A stretch of DNA of 64,000 bases from Strongylocentrotus purpuratus. Its lineage: Eukaryota; Echinodermata; Echinoidea; Camarodonta; Strongylocentrotidae. Position 1 is the first letter of the stretch. Each line of letters opens with the position of its first letter. The stretch lies in the NCBI RefSeq assembly GCF_000002235.5, contig NW_022145596.1, positions 32,586,140-32,650,139 on the forward strand. The letters run 5' to 3'. The notes beneath the pieces were generated by a model. It was not told the DNA's origin, searched no databases, and was given only the letters and a program-made list of their open reading frames with translations. A program made the translations under genes and the position numbers. Positions 35,620-47,282 of this stretch are shown piece by piece.

Positions 35620-35807
35620 TGAATTCTGCATGTTGACTTTCAGAAGAATTAAAGTTGAGAAAACGTGAGATATAATGTAGAGCAGTGAACTACTGATATA
35701 TACCAGTACTCTTATACTGACTTATGAACCTATTTTGTTTACTCACTTTATTCTCTTGTACATGTATACACCCTACAAACAAATAACAGTCATGACCTAA
35801 TACCTTG

Positions 35808-36252
35808 CGTTCAAACTAACAGAATGCATTCCCACAGCATTACGAGAGTGGTACAGCTACATGTATACCATAAATAATTACTTTTTTACTGGTATGAACG
35901 TTGTATGAAACGTCATGTCATGTAATGTCTTATAGCGAAATGCATGTTTGAGCATCGTTTCGAACAAAAACCCAATAAAGAATCAGGATCTTGTAGCCAT
36001 ATGAACGTCATATCATACAAAAACATGTACATGTAACTGGGTGGGGCTTATAGTGAGCATGTACTAGCTGATGATTGGCCAGTTGTCCTGTCAATTGACC
36101 TCTGCAAAACTATAGTTTCTTTGTCGAACGTTTCTTTATACGTTTCTTTATACAAAGTTTTCTAGTGTGAATGCTCCTTTCGCTATACAGGGATTCTTTA
36201 GACGTTTCTTGATACAAGTCTCTACCAATTTTGTATGATCTGAACATGCTAA
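35808..36252. mobile_element. Family F inverted-repeat element, longest copy
   Basis: The left end contains GCGTTCAAACTAACAGAATG and the right end, inverted, GCATGTTCAGATCATACAAA. TA lies just outside both ends. It includes repeated CGTTTCTTTATA motifs, CCAATCATCAGCTAGTACAT (inverted) and CCCCACCCAGTTACATG (inverted) shared with copy b. Confidence 0.65.
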
Positions 36253-38181
36253 TATATTCATGATGACAACACATGACAGTTATTCAAATATGCTAAGGCT
36301 GACCATTAATTATAACAGAGCTAATAACAAAGTCAATGGAAGAGGAGACATGGTCTAGTATTGTTTGGATAAGGGATCTTCTATTGTGCATGCTTGTTGG
36401 TATCATGTATGGGACCATAAGGACACAAGTGCATATTTACCAACACTCAAACAAGTAAACAAAGGATCTTTAGACAAACGAGCTTCTTATGTCACTGTTC
36501 TAATCACATTGAGCATTCATTTAGCTTATCGATAATTAATTAGCTTTCTACCTTAATACTTTTTTTAAAGGGTCGTATTGGTCCTACAACCACAATTTAT
36601 GAATTCACGCTTGTTAACATGTTACATTATGAATTCAGTCTTAATTAACACAGCTACACATACTACCCTGGTTTGCATAAAAATAATCAAATGATCTGAA
36701 TATATTCCCTGTCACCACCCCCCCCCCCCCCCCCATTTATAGCATGGAGCCATAAAAACCCATCCCAATGTGAATTTTGTTGCTCACTGTATTTGGTAGA
36801 TACGATATATACCTACATGTACATGTACATGTATGTGTATCTGTCCATTTGTATTGTACAGTATTGATAAGCTTTTAGCAAAGTCTGACTTACAAGCAGG
36901 AGAGTACTTACAACCTTCTGCCGCACATGGCCGTAGGGTCCTGACTGTCTACCATGCATAAAAAAACAGACCATAGCTAGGACCAGACGGATTAAATCAA
37001 TACACGCTAATAGATTGACTGATCTACACTGTGCAAAGTTCATCATTATTCTCAAGGTTCCTTCCAGGCATGCATGCATGTGCTTCTAAAATTCAATATC
37101 TCATTAAAGGGAAAACATTACAGGCTTACATACAGGTTTCATGTACAGGTGGATCATATTGTTTAATTAAATACCAGTGACTATTTCCTCTTCTTTCTTT
37201 TTCCTTTTAGAAGTTTATTTTATCATCATCACCAGAATCAGTACTATTATTATTATTTTTAATATTATTATTATTATTATTATCATTATTATTATTACTG
37301 GTACTAGTACTACTACTATTATTGATAATATCATTATCATTATCATTATTATCATTACTACTATTATAATTAGTATTAATATCATTATTATTATTATCAT
37401 CATCATTATGATCATTATTTTCTGAGAGCAAGTGTTTGCATAAGATGATGTAACATGATGATTATGTAATCTAGCTCACTAGTTGTATTTTAATCTGATG
37501 ATTCATACTGGTATATGGTTACTGGTACCAGTACACTAGGCATATATCTGACTGAAAGTGATCAGGTTTATGTGGTTAGGAGATACATGTAGGCCTACAT
37601 GTAGTGCTAGCAATTTTTCAACAATACATGCTCCAACTTAAAGGCACACTTGTAGCTACTACTTGCTCCCTCTATATAGAAAACTTCCCCAATCAGTGCC
37701 TGTTGGTCCCCCATGATCCTCTTTTTCTTATGTTATATGAGAGCTGAGTTAATGAGATAGCCACCTGTCACAGTGACCTCGCTGCTCGCTGTGTGGTCTA
37801 ATCTCTTCTGGCTGAAGTAGTAAAGCCTCCCTTTAAAGTCACTTATAAGTTATAAGATATAAACTTTGTTGAAATCTGAATGATGATTAACAACCAGGAA
37901 AAAAAAATCACCTTTTGAAGCAGCTGAACTTTTCTTCTTTCTAGTATCAAGGAAATTAACGATTTGAAACGTGGTGGGCAAAACGGAAATGGGTTGTGGT
38001 AATATGATGTGTCTTTCACAACTGGTGCCTTGAATAAACCTCAGCCAAAATGTGACAGATTTCATGAAACAGGCTTTCATCAATTTCCTCTGGTCTTGAC
38101 TCAACGATGCTATTGTCTGTTTGGAGTTAGAGGGGCGTTAACTCATCCACTTTAACACTTACATGTAACACCCTTTGGCTT
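36253..38181. other. Mostly AT-rich DNA with microsatellites
   Basis: It contains a poly-C run (36718-36734), the ATT/ATC array (listed), and a perfect 20-bp palindrome at 37584-37603. A strong minus-strand donor (GGTT|GTAAGT at about 36909) follows a short CpG-containing stretch, but no convincing exon could be defined. The 84-codon minus-strand frame at 37850-38104 is unclassified. Confidence 0.35.
37228..37425. repeat. ATT/ATC microsatellite
   Basis: About 200 bp of ATT, ATC and ACT trinucleotides. The poly-Ile and Asn/Asp-rich frames on both strands are translations of this tract. Confidence 0.95.
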
Positions 38182-38467
38182 TTAAAGCCCCTCTAAAGTG
38201 TTGGGAGCCCAAAATATTTGATGGCAAAATTTCACTTAGATTGTATCATAATGTGAAAGAGGATGTCATTTAAGACACATTTCTGCAAGGATGTTCTGCG
38301 TACAACAGAAAACCTAATTAATGTATTCTTTAATCAATATTTGAGAAATCTGTGCAGAAGGGTGTCTTAAATGACATCCTCTTTCACATTATGATACAAT
38401 TTAAGTGAAATTTTGTAATCAAAATTTTAGCAAATTTGGGGCTCCCAACTCTTTAGAGGGGCTTTAA
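38182..38467. mobile_element. 286-bp TTAA-flanked foldback element, family D
   Basis: TTAAAGCCCCTCTAAAG at the left and its inverse at the right form the ends, with TTAA outermost on each side. Arms of about 95-105 bp (GAGGATGTCATTTAAGACAC and inverse, about 38261-38280 and 38366-38385) enclose a centre of about 85 bp. There is no coding frame. Confidence 0.75.
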
Positions 38468-39117
38468 CAAATGATTTCATCCATTCATTCCATATGGAAG
38501 GTTGCGCACGCATGATGGGTTCCTACACCTTTTCCATTGTAGAACATGACCTAAATTACATGCATCATTCCAGATGTAGCTTAATGTAGCCTTGCATGAT
38601 CATGATTACACAAACCATGGAGATCTACATGCACAAACCAACACCCTGAATACAAGAGAACCATATTCCCCTCAAATGAAATTTATGGAGAGAGAGAGAG
38701 ATTTTACATAAAATGCCATTGAGGCAAGGCATACTGGTACATATCAACTTAACCTGTAAGTAACAAACCAGTTCACATTATGATTTGAAATGGTACCTTG
38801 ATTAAAAATCTTAATAACAATTTATTATTGTTAATCAGTATTATTCAGTATGGCATCTACCTTTTTTCATCCTTGTCAAAACCAATGTCATTTTCTCTTA
38901 GGATGAAGAGTAGAATAACTTATTTATAATATATGAATAGAAGGGAAAAGGTCACAAATAAATCCCTTTCTGATGGCATTGTGAAGCATTAAATAGATAA
39001 CACATGATCTAGCCCATCTTCATGGCATCATAAGATTTTCTTGCAGACATGTGAACCTTTAAAGAAAGGTCAAAAGAATTTCATTACCATCTCCAATCCT
39101 CTCTAGACTCTAGCCTT
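38468..39117. other. AT-rich DNA, no gene seen
   Basis: A short GA run at 38688-38701 is the only feature. Confidence 0.35.
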
Positions 39118-39614
39118 AGGTTGCGTTTATTGACCAAATTTTTGCCTAGAATCAGGTTTCTCAAACGCCTTTCAGGCAAATTTTGAAGGTGATAAACGCA
39201 AAGCCTTTTTTAAACGTCTTTAGATATGGGCATATCTAAAGACGCAAAAAGGTGTGTTTTAAATGTGACATACAGCCACAATCACGATTCTGAGACATGA
39301 TAAAACGCAAAGCTGTTTTGAACGCCACATACATATCGGACCTTCCCCGGCTAATTTCTGGTTCAGCGAAATAGTGCGCACCATGTGCTATGCCCTAGTT
39401 GACCACCGAGCAACTCTCTGCTTCCCGGGTCAAACGGCCCAAAGCAGCTGCGCAGAGACAAGGCCTTTATTTTGAATCTTAAAGAGACGATAAACGCGAC
39501 ATTCCTAAAATCACATTCGTATAGTGGGGTTCGATAGTGGGGTTCGATAATGGGGTTCGATAGTGGGGTTCGATATGTACATATCTAGTGGCAAGACCCG
39601 ATAAACGCACCCCT
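39118..39614. mobile_element. 497-bp element with GCGTTTAT ends, family J
   Basis: Ends read AGGTTGCGTTTATTG and, inverted, AGGGGTGCGTTTATCGGG. The same ATAAACGC core recurs inside at least three times (near 39192, 39301 and 39491). It contains a palindrome around GATATGGGCATATC and four perfect or near-perfect 13-bp units, TAGTGGGGTTCGA, at 39523-39574. The CpG content is high for the window. It is non-coding and looks like a DNA transposon derivative with subterminal repeats. Confidence 0.6.
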
Positions 39615-41191
39615 AGATGTCTCACGCAAGCCTAGCTCAAAGTAGATCATAGAAGAGAATTTGGGATGCCACATCTTTCATTATTCAGTGTCCCTACAGT
39701 CTCGTGCAAATGATGTGAGACCTGGCAAACAAATTATTTACCATGATGCTCTTGCAAGCCTTTCAGAGACAAGTTATATAATAAACATAATAGTGGTAAC
39801 TGCTTTAGAAAAATCAACCTATTGAAATGTGTGAACAACTGAACATGACAGTGACGTATTACATGGTTTCTATGGGACATATATTATAATAGGGTATTCA
39901 AATTGCCCCAAGTGTTAATAATAGTTCATAATATTTCATAAATAGATTCATCACATGTTTACTAATAATAACTAATAAATACATTTATCATAAAGCAATG
40001 TCTGTCTTTATTATTCATGGACATTCAGGATTGATCAGAAACAGTCTTGATAGTTGACAAGACTTTTAAATTTCACATTATGCGAATCTTGTGGGCACAC
40101 TGTGCGCCTCTACCACTACATGGTTATAACACATGCTTCTTTCTGTGATTTTTGCTATCATAAGAAAAGGATTTTAAAGCCAGTTTAAACCTGCTTTCAA
40201 CCAGGTGACCAAAGGATGGTGTCTGAAGGAATGTCGTAACATTAACTATCATTAAATTGAGATGTCCCTTTAAAAAGGCCCTCTTCTCTCAACTATACTA
40301 CTCAGATATTCATTGAAATGGGGAGTGAGTAAACTGCAAAAAGAAACAAAATTATATACAGTATGTATAACAACACAATGACATTAAAATATGTTTCTAA
40401 ATCTCATTATTTCTCGCCTCCTCACTTTAAATCATCACTACAATTGTAAATAGTTAGAAAGAGTATGTGTAATATACATGTACATGTAGGTAGTCATTTG
40501 AAAGACCTACATGTATGTTTGTGGATTTCAAATTCAAATTTGAGTAAAACTTCCTATGGTTCTGCAGTAAACACAGCGTGAATGGAAGTCTGCTTGTAGT
40601 ACTCCGGTATTCCATAGTAGTACAAGATATTTGGTGTGATATACCAGGAAGATACTCAGAACTCCATACTTTTCACCTACAAATGTATGTGTAGAGGTAG
40701 ATGACTGGTGCAGTAATTTTAGAAGTATATGAGAAGTAATGTAGTAGCAATAAGTACTACTGTACATGTATTGTATTGGTTTATTGAGATAAAAATCATC
40801 AGACATGCAGCTAAAAGCTGAAATTGTTCAATTTACAGAGTAAAATGCAGTAATGAATAGCCTATTACTACTGTTACGAATATTGATAGGCATATTAATC
40901 AGTATGCTTTTAAAGTTTAAAGTCTTAAAGTTCACCTCGTTTGAGTCATATACCTCTACACATAGCAGAGGTCAAGATCAGTGTTTACCAACCAATAGTC
41001 TCTGCCTAAACATTCTTACTTCCTGATGGACACAAATTATCAACGATTGTTATCACTTACAGCATCAGACAAAAACCATTTAGCACTCTTGTAGAACTCT
41101 TTATCAAATGACCATCAAATGCCAGAGTTACTATATATGTTCACATGGGACCATCACAGTTTTAAACTTTGTGTTTGAAAAACCTGAAAAG
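39615..41191. other. AT-rich DNA, no gene seen
   Basis: An imperfect inverted pair around 40482-40515 (ACATGTAGGT...ACCTACATGT) is present. The 90-codon minus-strand frame at 40534-40806 shows no recognisable feature. Confidence 0.35.
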
Positions 41192-41395
41192 CTAATGGTT
41201 AGAAGCCAGAGCATATAACACTGAGCTCCCATAGGACATATATTCATTTAGATGGTCATATCTCAGCCAATACTTAAAATATTCAATTGGTTTTCAACAT
41301 TTTGACATTATTTTTGGTGTTCTTTCGGAATATGAAGAAAAAATTGAGAAATTCTAAAAATAGATTTTTGATGACGTCACACTTCTCCACTCTAT
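41192..41395 (+). mobile_element. Single arm of family C hairpin element
   Basis: This is colinear with the right arm of the hairpin at 18266-18663, from CTAATGGTTAG at the loop to TGACGTCACACTTC and CACTCTAT at the end. The left arm is missing, so the copy begins exactly at the loop. Confidence 0.75.
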
Positions 41396-42969
41396 TCATC
41401 GATCCACTAGCAACAACTGGGGTTCATAACTTCATACGGTACACGACTGGACCAATTTTAAACTATAAGCTAAACTTACAGTTTTGTAATCAGAAATGTA
41501 TCCACACAATTGGCACAGTCTCTAACTACAAGATAAACCTTAAAGTTTAAAACTACAGTACAACCTAAAGTTAAAGTTAATGGATTTGTGTGTGAACCTT
41601 AATCCTTATTGTAGATTCATACAGCCTTGCAATGACTTGTTTCAATACTAACTCCAGATAAATTGTATTGATTTTATGATAAGAACGTGACCAAAGAGGT
41701 ATCCAGACAAGCAATTAAAGCATTAAGACTTTATACGTGAAGGTTGTATTGTCCAATCTATCAGGATTACATGACAGCGAGAGATTAAGAAAGACTAAAT
41801 CTTTACACTTATTCATTATTTATCTAAAATTCTTGTAGCTATAATCGTTGGGAAAAGATCAGGTTAGGATATTCTTTTCATAGAAAATCTCCCAAAATCC
41901 TCTCTCATATAATCATATTCATACCCGATAATCTGTAAATGATCTTAAAAGACTAGGTGCACATACCTCATTGAATACCTAGAACATGAATCATCGTTTG
42001 AAATTTACTCTTGATAATTAAACAAACATGTACATGTAAGTACGGATTGAGACAAGACCTTCCAAATGATAAGTGATAACATTATCATTCTTGAACATAC
42101 ATGTACTGTATGCCCCTTTCCATATACAGCCATCAGATACACCTATCTTAAGGCCTTATATTTTCTCTCCTGTCATTCAAATTAAAAGCTTAGAAGTAGA
42201 TTACATCTGACGCACTGTACAAACTAAGCATCAAGTCAATTAAATCAAGGATTTACATGTACATGTTCATTGTACATTATGATATATACATGTACCGGTA
42301 GTTGCTTGTTGAATGTTGGTAGATCTGCACAACTCTGGTAAGGAAGGAGACTTTTAGCTACCGGTATATAGCAATCTTGTATCCCCCCCCCCCCCCCCCC
42401 CCCCCCGGAAGAAAAAAGCATGGTAATTGTGTTGACCTGTCTCTTTATTAGTTTCATCACTGCTTTATAAATAAAGATAGTAGAGGCATTGAGAAATCAT
42501 GACTAGTTCCTGTACTGATTCTGGGTTTCCCCACTCCTTCAGACCACTCATCAATTAACGCAGTGGACGAAAAAGGCTTACAAAACTTAAAAGGGATGTC
42601 CCCTAATCACAAATCATCATGGATACACATCAAGGCTAAAATTTCCCTGCAACTAAAGGATGTTAGCAATGAATGAACATTATTTGGTCTTACACATAAA
42701 ACAACAGAAGCTCCACAAGATGAGATTCACCACAACAATTTGTCTTGTTTCTAAGAAGGTACATACATGTACAAGTACACAAGACCAAATTCATCATCAA
42801 TGTCTCATGGACTCTCAGTCCACTGTGAACCTTTGGTCTTTTTAACCTCTGATCAATAGACGTTACTGTATTTTGTAATACACTTTTAAAGCACTTGAAT
42901 GAATGAAGTACCGGGAAAGCAAATATGATTTAGATACGGATACATTGTAAAATGCTTTTGGATATATAT
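41396..42969. other. AT-rich DNA, no gene seen
   Basis: It contains a 24-base poly-C run at 42383-42406. A Gly-rich frame across it is an artefact. Confidence 0.35.
42383..42406. repeat. Poly-C run, 24 bases
   Basis: An uninterrupted C tract, G on the minus strand; G-quadruplex or slippage-prone. Confidence 0.95.
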
Positions 42970-43066
42970 CGTCGCTGTTTTCACGTAGTAACGGTAGTGA
43001 AAAAAAATTGCATTCACTTTGCGTTACGATTTTCCTCACTACCGTCACTTCGTGAAAACAAGGACG
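42970..43066 (+). mobile_element. 97-bp foldback element, family A copy 3
   Basis: It is almost identical to the copy at 16039 apart from two changes in the left arm (CACGTAGTAACGG instead of CACGAAGTGACGG). ATAT sequences flank it on both sides. Confidence 0.8.
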
Positions 43067-44627
43067 ATATATACACTGTAGCTTGCTCACTGCTCAGACA
43101 TACATTTGTACATGTAATCTGTAAACCTCTGATGAACTGAAATGTTCCTATGTTTCGCAATACCCTTTTTTGCACTTGCTTATTTGAATGAAGAATGACT
43201 AAACATACCTGTGAGAACAGATATTTGTTTTAAAAATGATATTTGCTCAGACATCATATACATGTAAGTATATGTATAAACTTGACTTTAATTTTGACAA
43301 ATTTTCTCATCACAGAAGATTGCCATTTTTCCCCTTCTAATATGATAGTTGATCAATCCCTTGAATCAATTAGTTGGGTAAAAGTTATACAACATATGTC
43401 AGCACTGGTGCTTGACTGGTCCCTTTAAGTTGCATTCTGGGTCTCTCAATAACGGCAAACGTGATGAATTCCTCACCACTGCGTATCACCATGATGCTTG
43501 AACTTCTCCCTTCAATTAGCTGCTCTCGGGCCAGTCAGCTGTAATCAGTGAGAAATTTAGATACCAGCTGCTAAACGGTGATTATTGTTACACCATCTGC
43601 CTCCCCTATCTCAATAATCACTCTACAATACAAATATGAGTTCATTCATAATCCATATCAGACCTATTCATCTTATAACAATTCATTCTATTCATTGGCA
43701 TTCGGTGTAACAATACATGTACCACAGACTAAGGACTTTCATTACACCAAGGACATTCAGTGTTTCCAGAACAACAGTATTATTGTTGGTCACCCTTCAC
43801 TATAGTTCACTATAAGTACCTCTTAGACTTTTGAGTGTGTTGGAAAGTACATCCATTCACATTTCAGTTGTAACTATGCCATATGCTCTAGATCATGATA
43901 TATTTTCCCCACATAAATATGTAATTTCTATTGATGAAACGCTCTAGAGTGATCCATATTGATACATGGTATTTGGTTTTCATGGGCACAATTAAATCAG
44001 CGCGTATTCAATGCGACACGTTTTTCGCAAATAATTTTAGATTGGCTTAGTGACGTCACAATGGCCACCATGGGCTTACTAAGTACAATAGTTAAGTGTG
44101 ATCTGCATAAGACTTGAGCCATTTTACTTAGTTAAGATAAATGCAAAGTAAAATGCTTACTAACAAGCATTCATGCTTTCTTAGCAGTCAGTTAAAATAA
44201 CCAACCACTACCACATCCCCAAAAATTGACACAATTCTAGTATCAAATTGAATACGGCCCCAGATGCTTATAGGCCTAATGTATATTCACAAATTAAACT
44301 AATCTGTACAGCATGTTAAAATGAGTTTAATCTGTTTTAATCTTGACAATGTGAGGTAAATAAAACCACAAAAGGAACATTAATTAATTCAAGAAACACT
44401 AAACAGGACAATTTAATTTTAACTTTAATTTTTCATACTGGTAAATGACCAATATGTTTATATATATATATATGCCAGCAAAAAAAAAGTATAGAAGGTT
44501 AGTAACATGAAATCTTATCAAATTGTGGAGCGTGTGTGCAGCGCTTTGTAACTGCAAGGAAAAGGCGCTATATCAAATATCTTTTGGATTGGATTGGATA
44601 GTATTTCAGAACATTTGAATAAACAGA
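43067..44627. other. AT-rich DNA, no gene seen
   Basis: A TGACGTCA palindrome lies near 44051. A GCAGCGCTTTGTAACTGCAA / AAGGCGCTATAT patch near 44538-44573 resembles the 3' ends of dispersed repeats, but no boundaries are clear. Confidence 0.35.
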
Positions 44628-45083
44628 GAGTGAGAGAGAGAGAGAGAGAGGGGGAGAGAGAGAGGGAGAGAGGGGGAGAGAGGGGGAGAGAGAGGGAGAG
44701 AGAGGGAGAGAGAGCGAGAGAGAGGGAGAGAGAGGGGGAGAGAGAGTGGGAGGGGGTGAAAGAGGGGGAGGGGGAGAGGGGGAGAGAGAGAGAGGGAGAG
44801 AGGGGGAGAGAGGGGGAGAGAGAGGGAGAGAGAGGGAGAGAAGGGGAGAGAGAGGGAGAGAGAGGGAGAGAGAGGGAGAGAGAGGGAGAGAGAGGGGAGA
44901 GAGAGGGGGAGGGGTTGAAAGAGGGGGAGGGGGAGAGAGAGGGGGAGAGAGAGAGAGGGGAGAGAGGGAGAGAAGGGGAGAGAGAGTGAGAATGAGAAAG
45001 AAAAAGTGAGAATGAGAGAGAAAGGGAGAGAGAGGGACATAGAGAGAAAGAGAGAAAGAAAGTGAGAGAGAGAGAAAAAAAAG
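44626..45083. repeat. Long GA/GGGGA purine tract
   Basis: About 455 nt are almost pure purine on the plus strand. A block containing TTGAAAGAGGGGGAGGGGGA or its TGAAAG variant occurs twice, 159 bp apart (44757 and 44916), showing internal duplication. Arg/Glu frames on one strand and Ser/Leu/Pro frames on the other are translations of this tract. Confidence 0.95.
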
Positions 45084-46476
45084 GTTCCAGACTAATTTAA
45101 ATGTCAAGACATTTTGATCTAATTAGGGTGTCTTCTAAATAGGAAGGGGGTACAAGAGATCAAGGAAAAGACCTAATCAGATTAGAAATTAACAAATAAA
45201 ACCAGTTCAAACAGATGTCAAGTACCTTTGAGCAATTTTTCTTTAAACAACCTTTATCTGAATTTGGTCAAAGGTACAGTTGTGAGGTAACAATAGAGAG
45301 GGCTTGGTAAGAAAAGATTTCTCATTAATCACAATGATGAATCATGAATGATTACATCCGGAAATATTAGTCTCTTCTCATAATATTTACTATGCATGAA
45401 TGATATGGTTTTATTTCACAAAATCAACCACCTATACAATAAATGTACAAACAATTAAGGAAATAAAGCATAACCTTGTCCATAAACCACAGAAACCAAT
45501 AGCATAAATATTACATAGCAGATACCGACATGCTCTGGCAAGCATTGTAGCTGTAAATATGAAAGATAGATGTAGCATGATTTTGGGTACAGATTGAGTC
45601 AGAAGTATGAACTCTCACTATACTCTATAGACCTAACAGTGAATGTGAAATGACAGCCTGGAGTATCTATGGCTAAACGTTGATGGAGCTTGTTTTCCAC
45701 ATCTCAGGCAGCCAGTATAAAGCCTGGAAATATTTCCTCCATAAAAGTTATCATGACCTAAGGACCTATACAAATACTTGGACAGGCCACTCTCATTGCA
45801 TGTATACATGTCCATGGTCGAGGTGTGGCATTCAGAACTGAATCTGAAAACCATCTCACTATTTCTACTCTTACTCTATATGAAAACACATACCCTTATG
45901 TATGGCAAAAATACTGCGATGCAAAAAAACACATATTTTTCTACAAATACTATGATTGTAAAGAAAATGAAAAATAGGCCATCTACTCTGATTCTTCTAC
46001 AGGACAAAGTGAGACAGTTGGCAAAGGCAAACTTGACACTTAATTTTTAAATTATGACATTTCAAATTTCCAGACTTTTTAACATTATCTACCCATTTGC
46101 AGCATGGATGTTTCATGCATAATAAAGATTTACAAACAAGAAAATATTGATTTGGAACAGATTGATGCTTCCTACTTTATCAACCCGTCTGCCCGGACTG
46201 TGTCAGATTTGATGGTTCCTTGAGAAAGAAAAACTATAGACCACCATCAACAATACAATCTATACAGCATGAGCATACCACCATTTCCTCATGAGGTTCT
46301 CGATGGCAAGAGAGCTAAAACATACCACTTTGGGTTTATTACATAACATCATGTCCATTTAACTGTATCTAATTGTAATCCATGTAACAAATCCCTTATG
46401 GTCACTAGGAAATAGTTTAGGTTGAATCTAAATACATAAATAATCTTGAATAGACAGCTTTGTAATGGATGGCTGC
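45084..46476. other. AT-rich DNA, no gene supported
   Basis: A 73-codon minus-strand frame (45633-45854) has several Cys and non-repetitive composition, and a TTTTCAG lies near its start, but no complete exon can be argued. Confidence 0.3.
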
Positions 46477-46844
46477 TTAAAGAAAAAGACCAGTTATCGT
46501 CAGGCGATTGCATTGTGAAAGAAATGTTGTGGAATCGATCAGATAAGTATTGGTGTGTGCTGCAAGGTTCTGGAATCATCAAAACGATAAGAAATTTGGC
46601 CCAGTCCTGGTCAAGTTACAAGCCCTGTACACAGGAAGATGTATATGGGACTATGCGACACGTGTGCGATATCTATCAGGTCCAAATAGATATAATAATT
46701 TACCAAATATATCAATTAGTAGGTGATTTCTCGGCAAAACTTGTATCATCACGTATTAGTTAAAACATATTCTTTCACATGATTGGTAATAAGAGCTTCC
46801 ATTTCATTTTTTGAGAGGGGGGCGTTTCCAAAACTGGTCTTTAC
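46477..46844 (+). mobile_element. Family B element, near full-length old copy
   Basis: It begins TTAAAGAAAAAGACCAGTTA and ends AAAACTGGTCTTTACC. The middle block around ACACGTGTGCG replaces the segment seen in young copies and resembles the sequence after the breakpoint in the copy at 19172. The right TTAA is lost. The 105-codon frame over it is a by-product. Confidence 0.75.
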
Positions 46845-47137
46845 CGGTATATACCTCTAACTCTAATCAGGATCACCTATATTATTGTCTGGTCTGACAG
46901 AGGTTGGGTATGTCAAGAATTCCGGTACTTTTAGCACTACCATAAGGAATTTGCGGAGGAGAACGGGGAGGGGTTGTCGTTACAGCTTATATGATTCAAC
47001 AGTGTGGAACACAAACAATGGATAAATAATTCCAAACATTTACCAATTTTCACACCAGTGATTAAATACAAACACAATTCTTCTAAATTGACAGATGAAA
47101 TCAATACATGAAGAAGAAAAAAAATAGTTGTGCAGTG

Positions 47138-47282
47138 TAAAGCTATGGTCACAAAGGTTCGTACGAACGATTATTTCGTACGAATCTCCATTTTTCCATT
47201 GTCTTCCCGAATTGCCATTGTCTGAAAATCGTTTGTACGGCGTTCGTAGCAGCCTGTAACGGTATTTGTGACCGAGGCTTTA
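47138..47282. mobile_element. 145-bp TA-flanked MITE, family G
   Basis: TA, then AAGCTATGGTCACAAA at the left and TTTGTGACCGAGGCTT, then TA at the right form a 16-bp inverted repeat with two mismatches. An inner CGTACGAACG/TTCGTACGAA palindromic cluster follows the left end. TA at both ends fits a Tc1/mariner-type or other TA-inserting element. Confidence 0.65.

Noticed and set aside
36890..36950. Micro-exon before GGTT|GTAAGT on the minus strand
   Set aside because: The donor is good but the 35-nt candidate has no supporting frame or conserved context.
36813..37079. 88-codon minus-strand frame with hydrophobic patches
   Set aside because: Starts and ends in ATGCATGC/TACATG-type low-complexity sequence; no recognisable domain.
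37177..37431. Poly-Ile and Asn/Asp-rich frames
   Set aside because: Products of the ATT/ATC microsatellite.
44568..45107. Ser/Leu/Pro-rich and Arg/Glu-rich frames of 131-179 codons
   Set aside because: Open on both strands across a GA tract; composition artefact.
46446..46763. 105-codon frame sharing CIVKEMLWNRSDK-type peptide with frames at 19210, 51538 and 60000
   Set aside because: The shared peptide is the translation of the family B repeat; frames break at different points in each copy.
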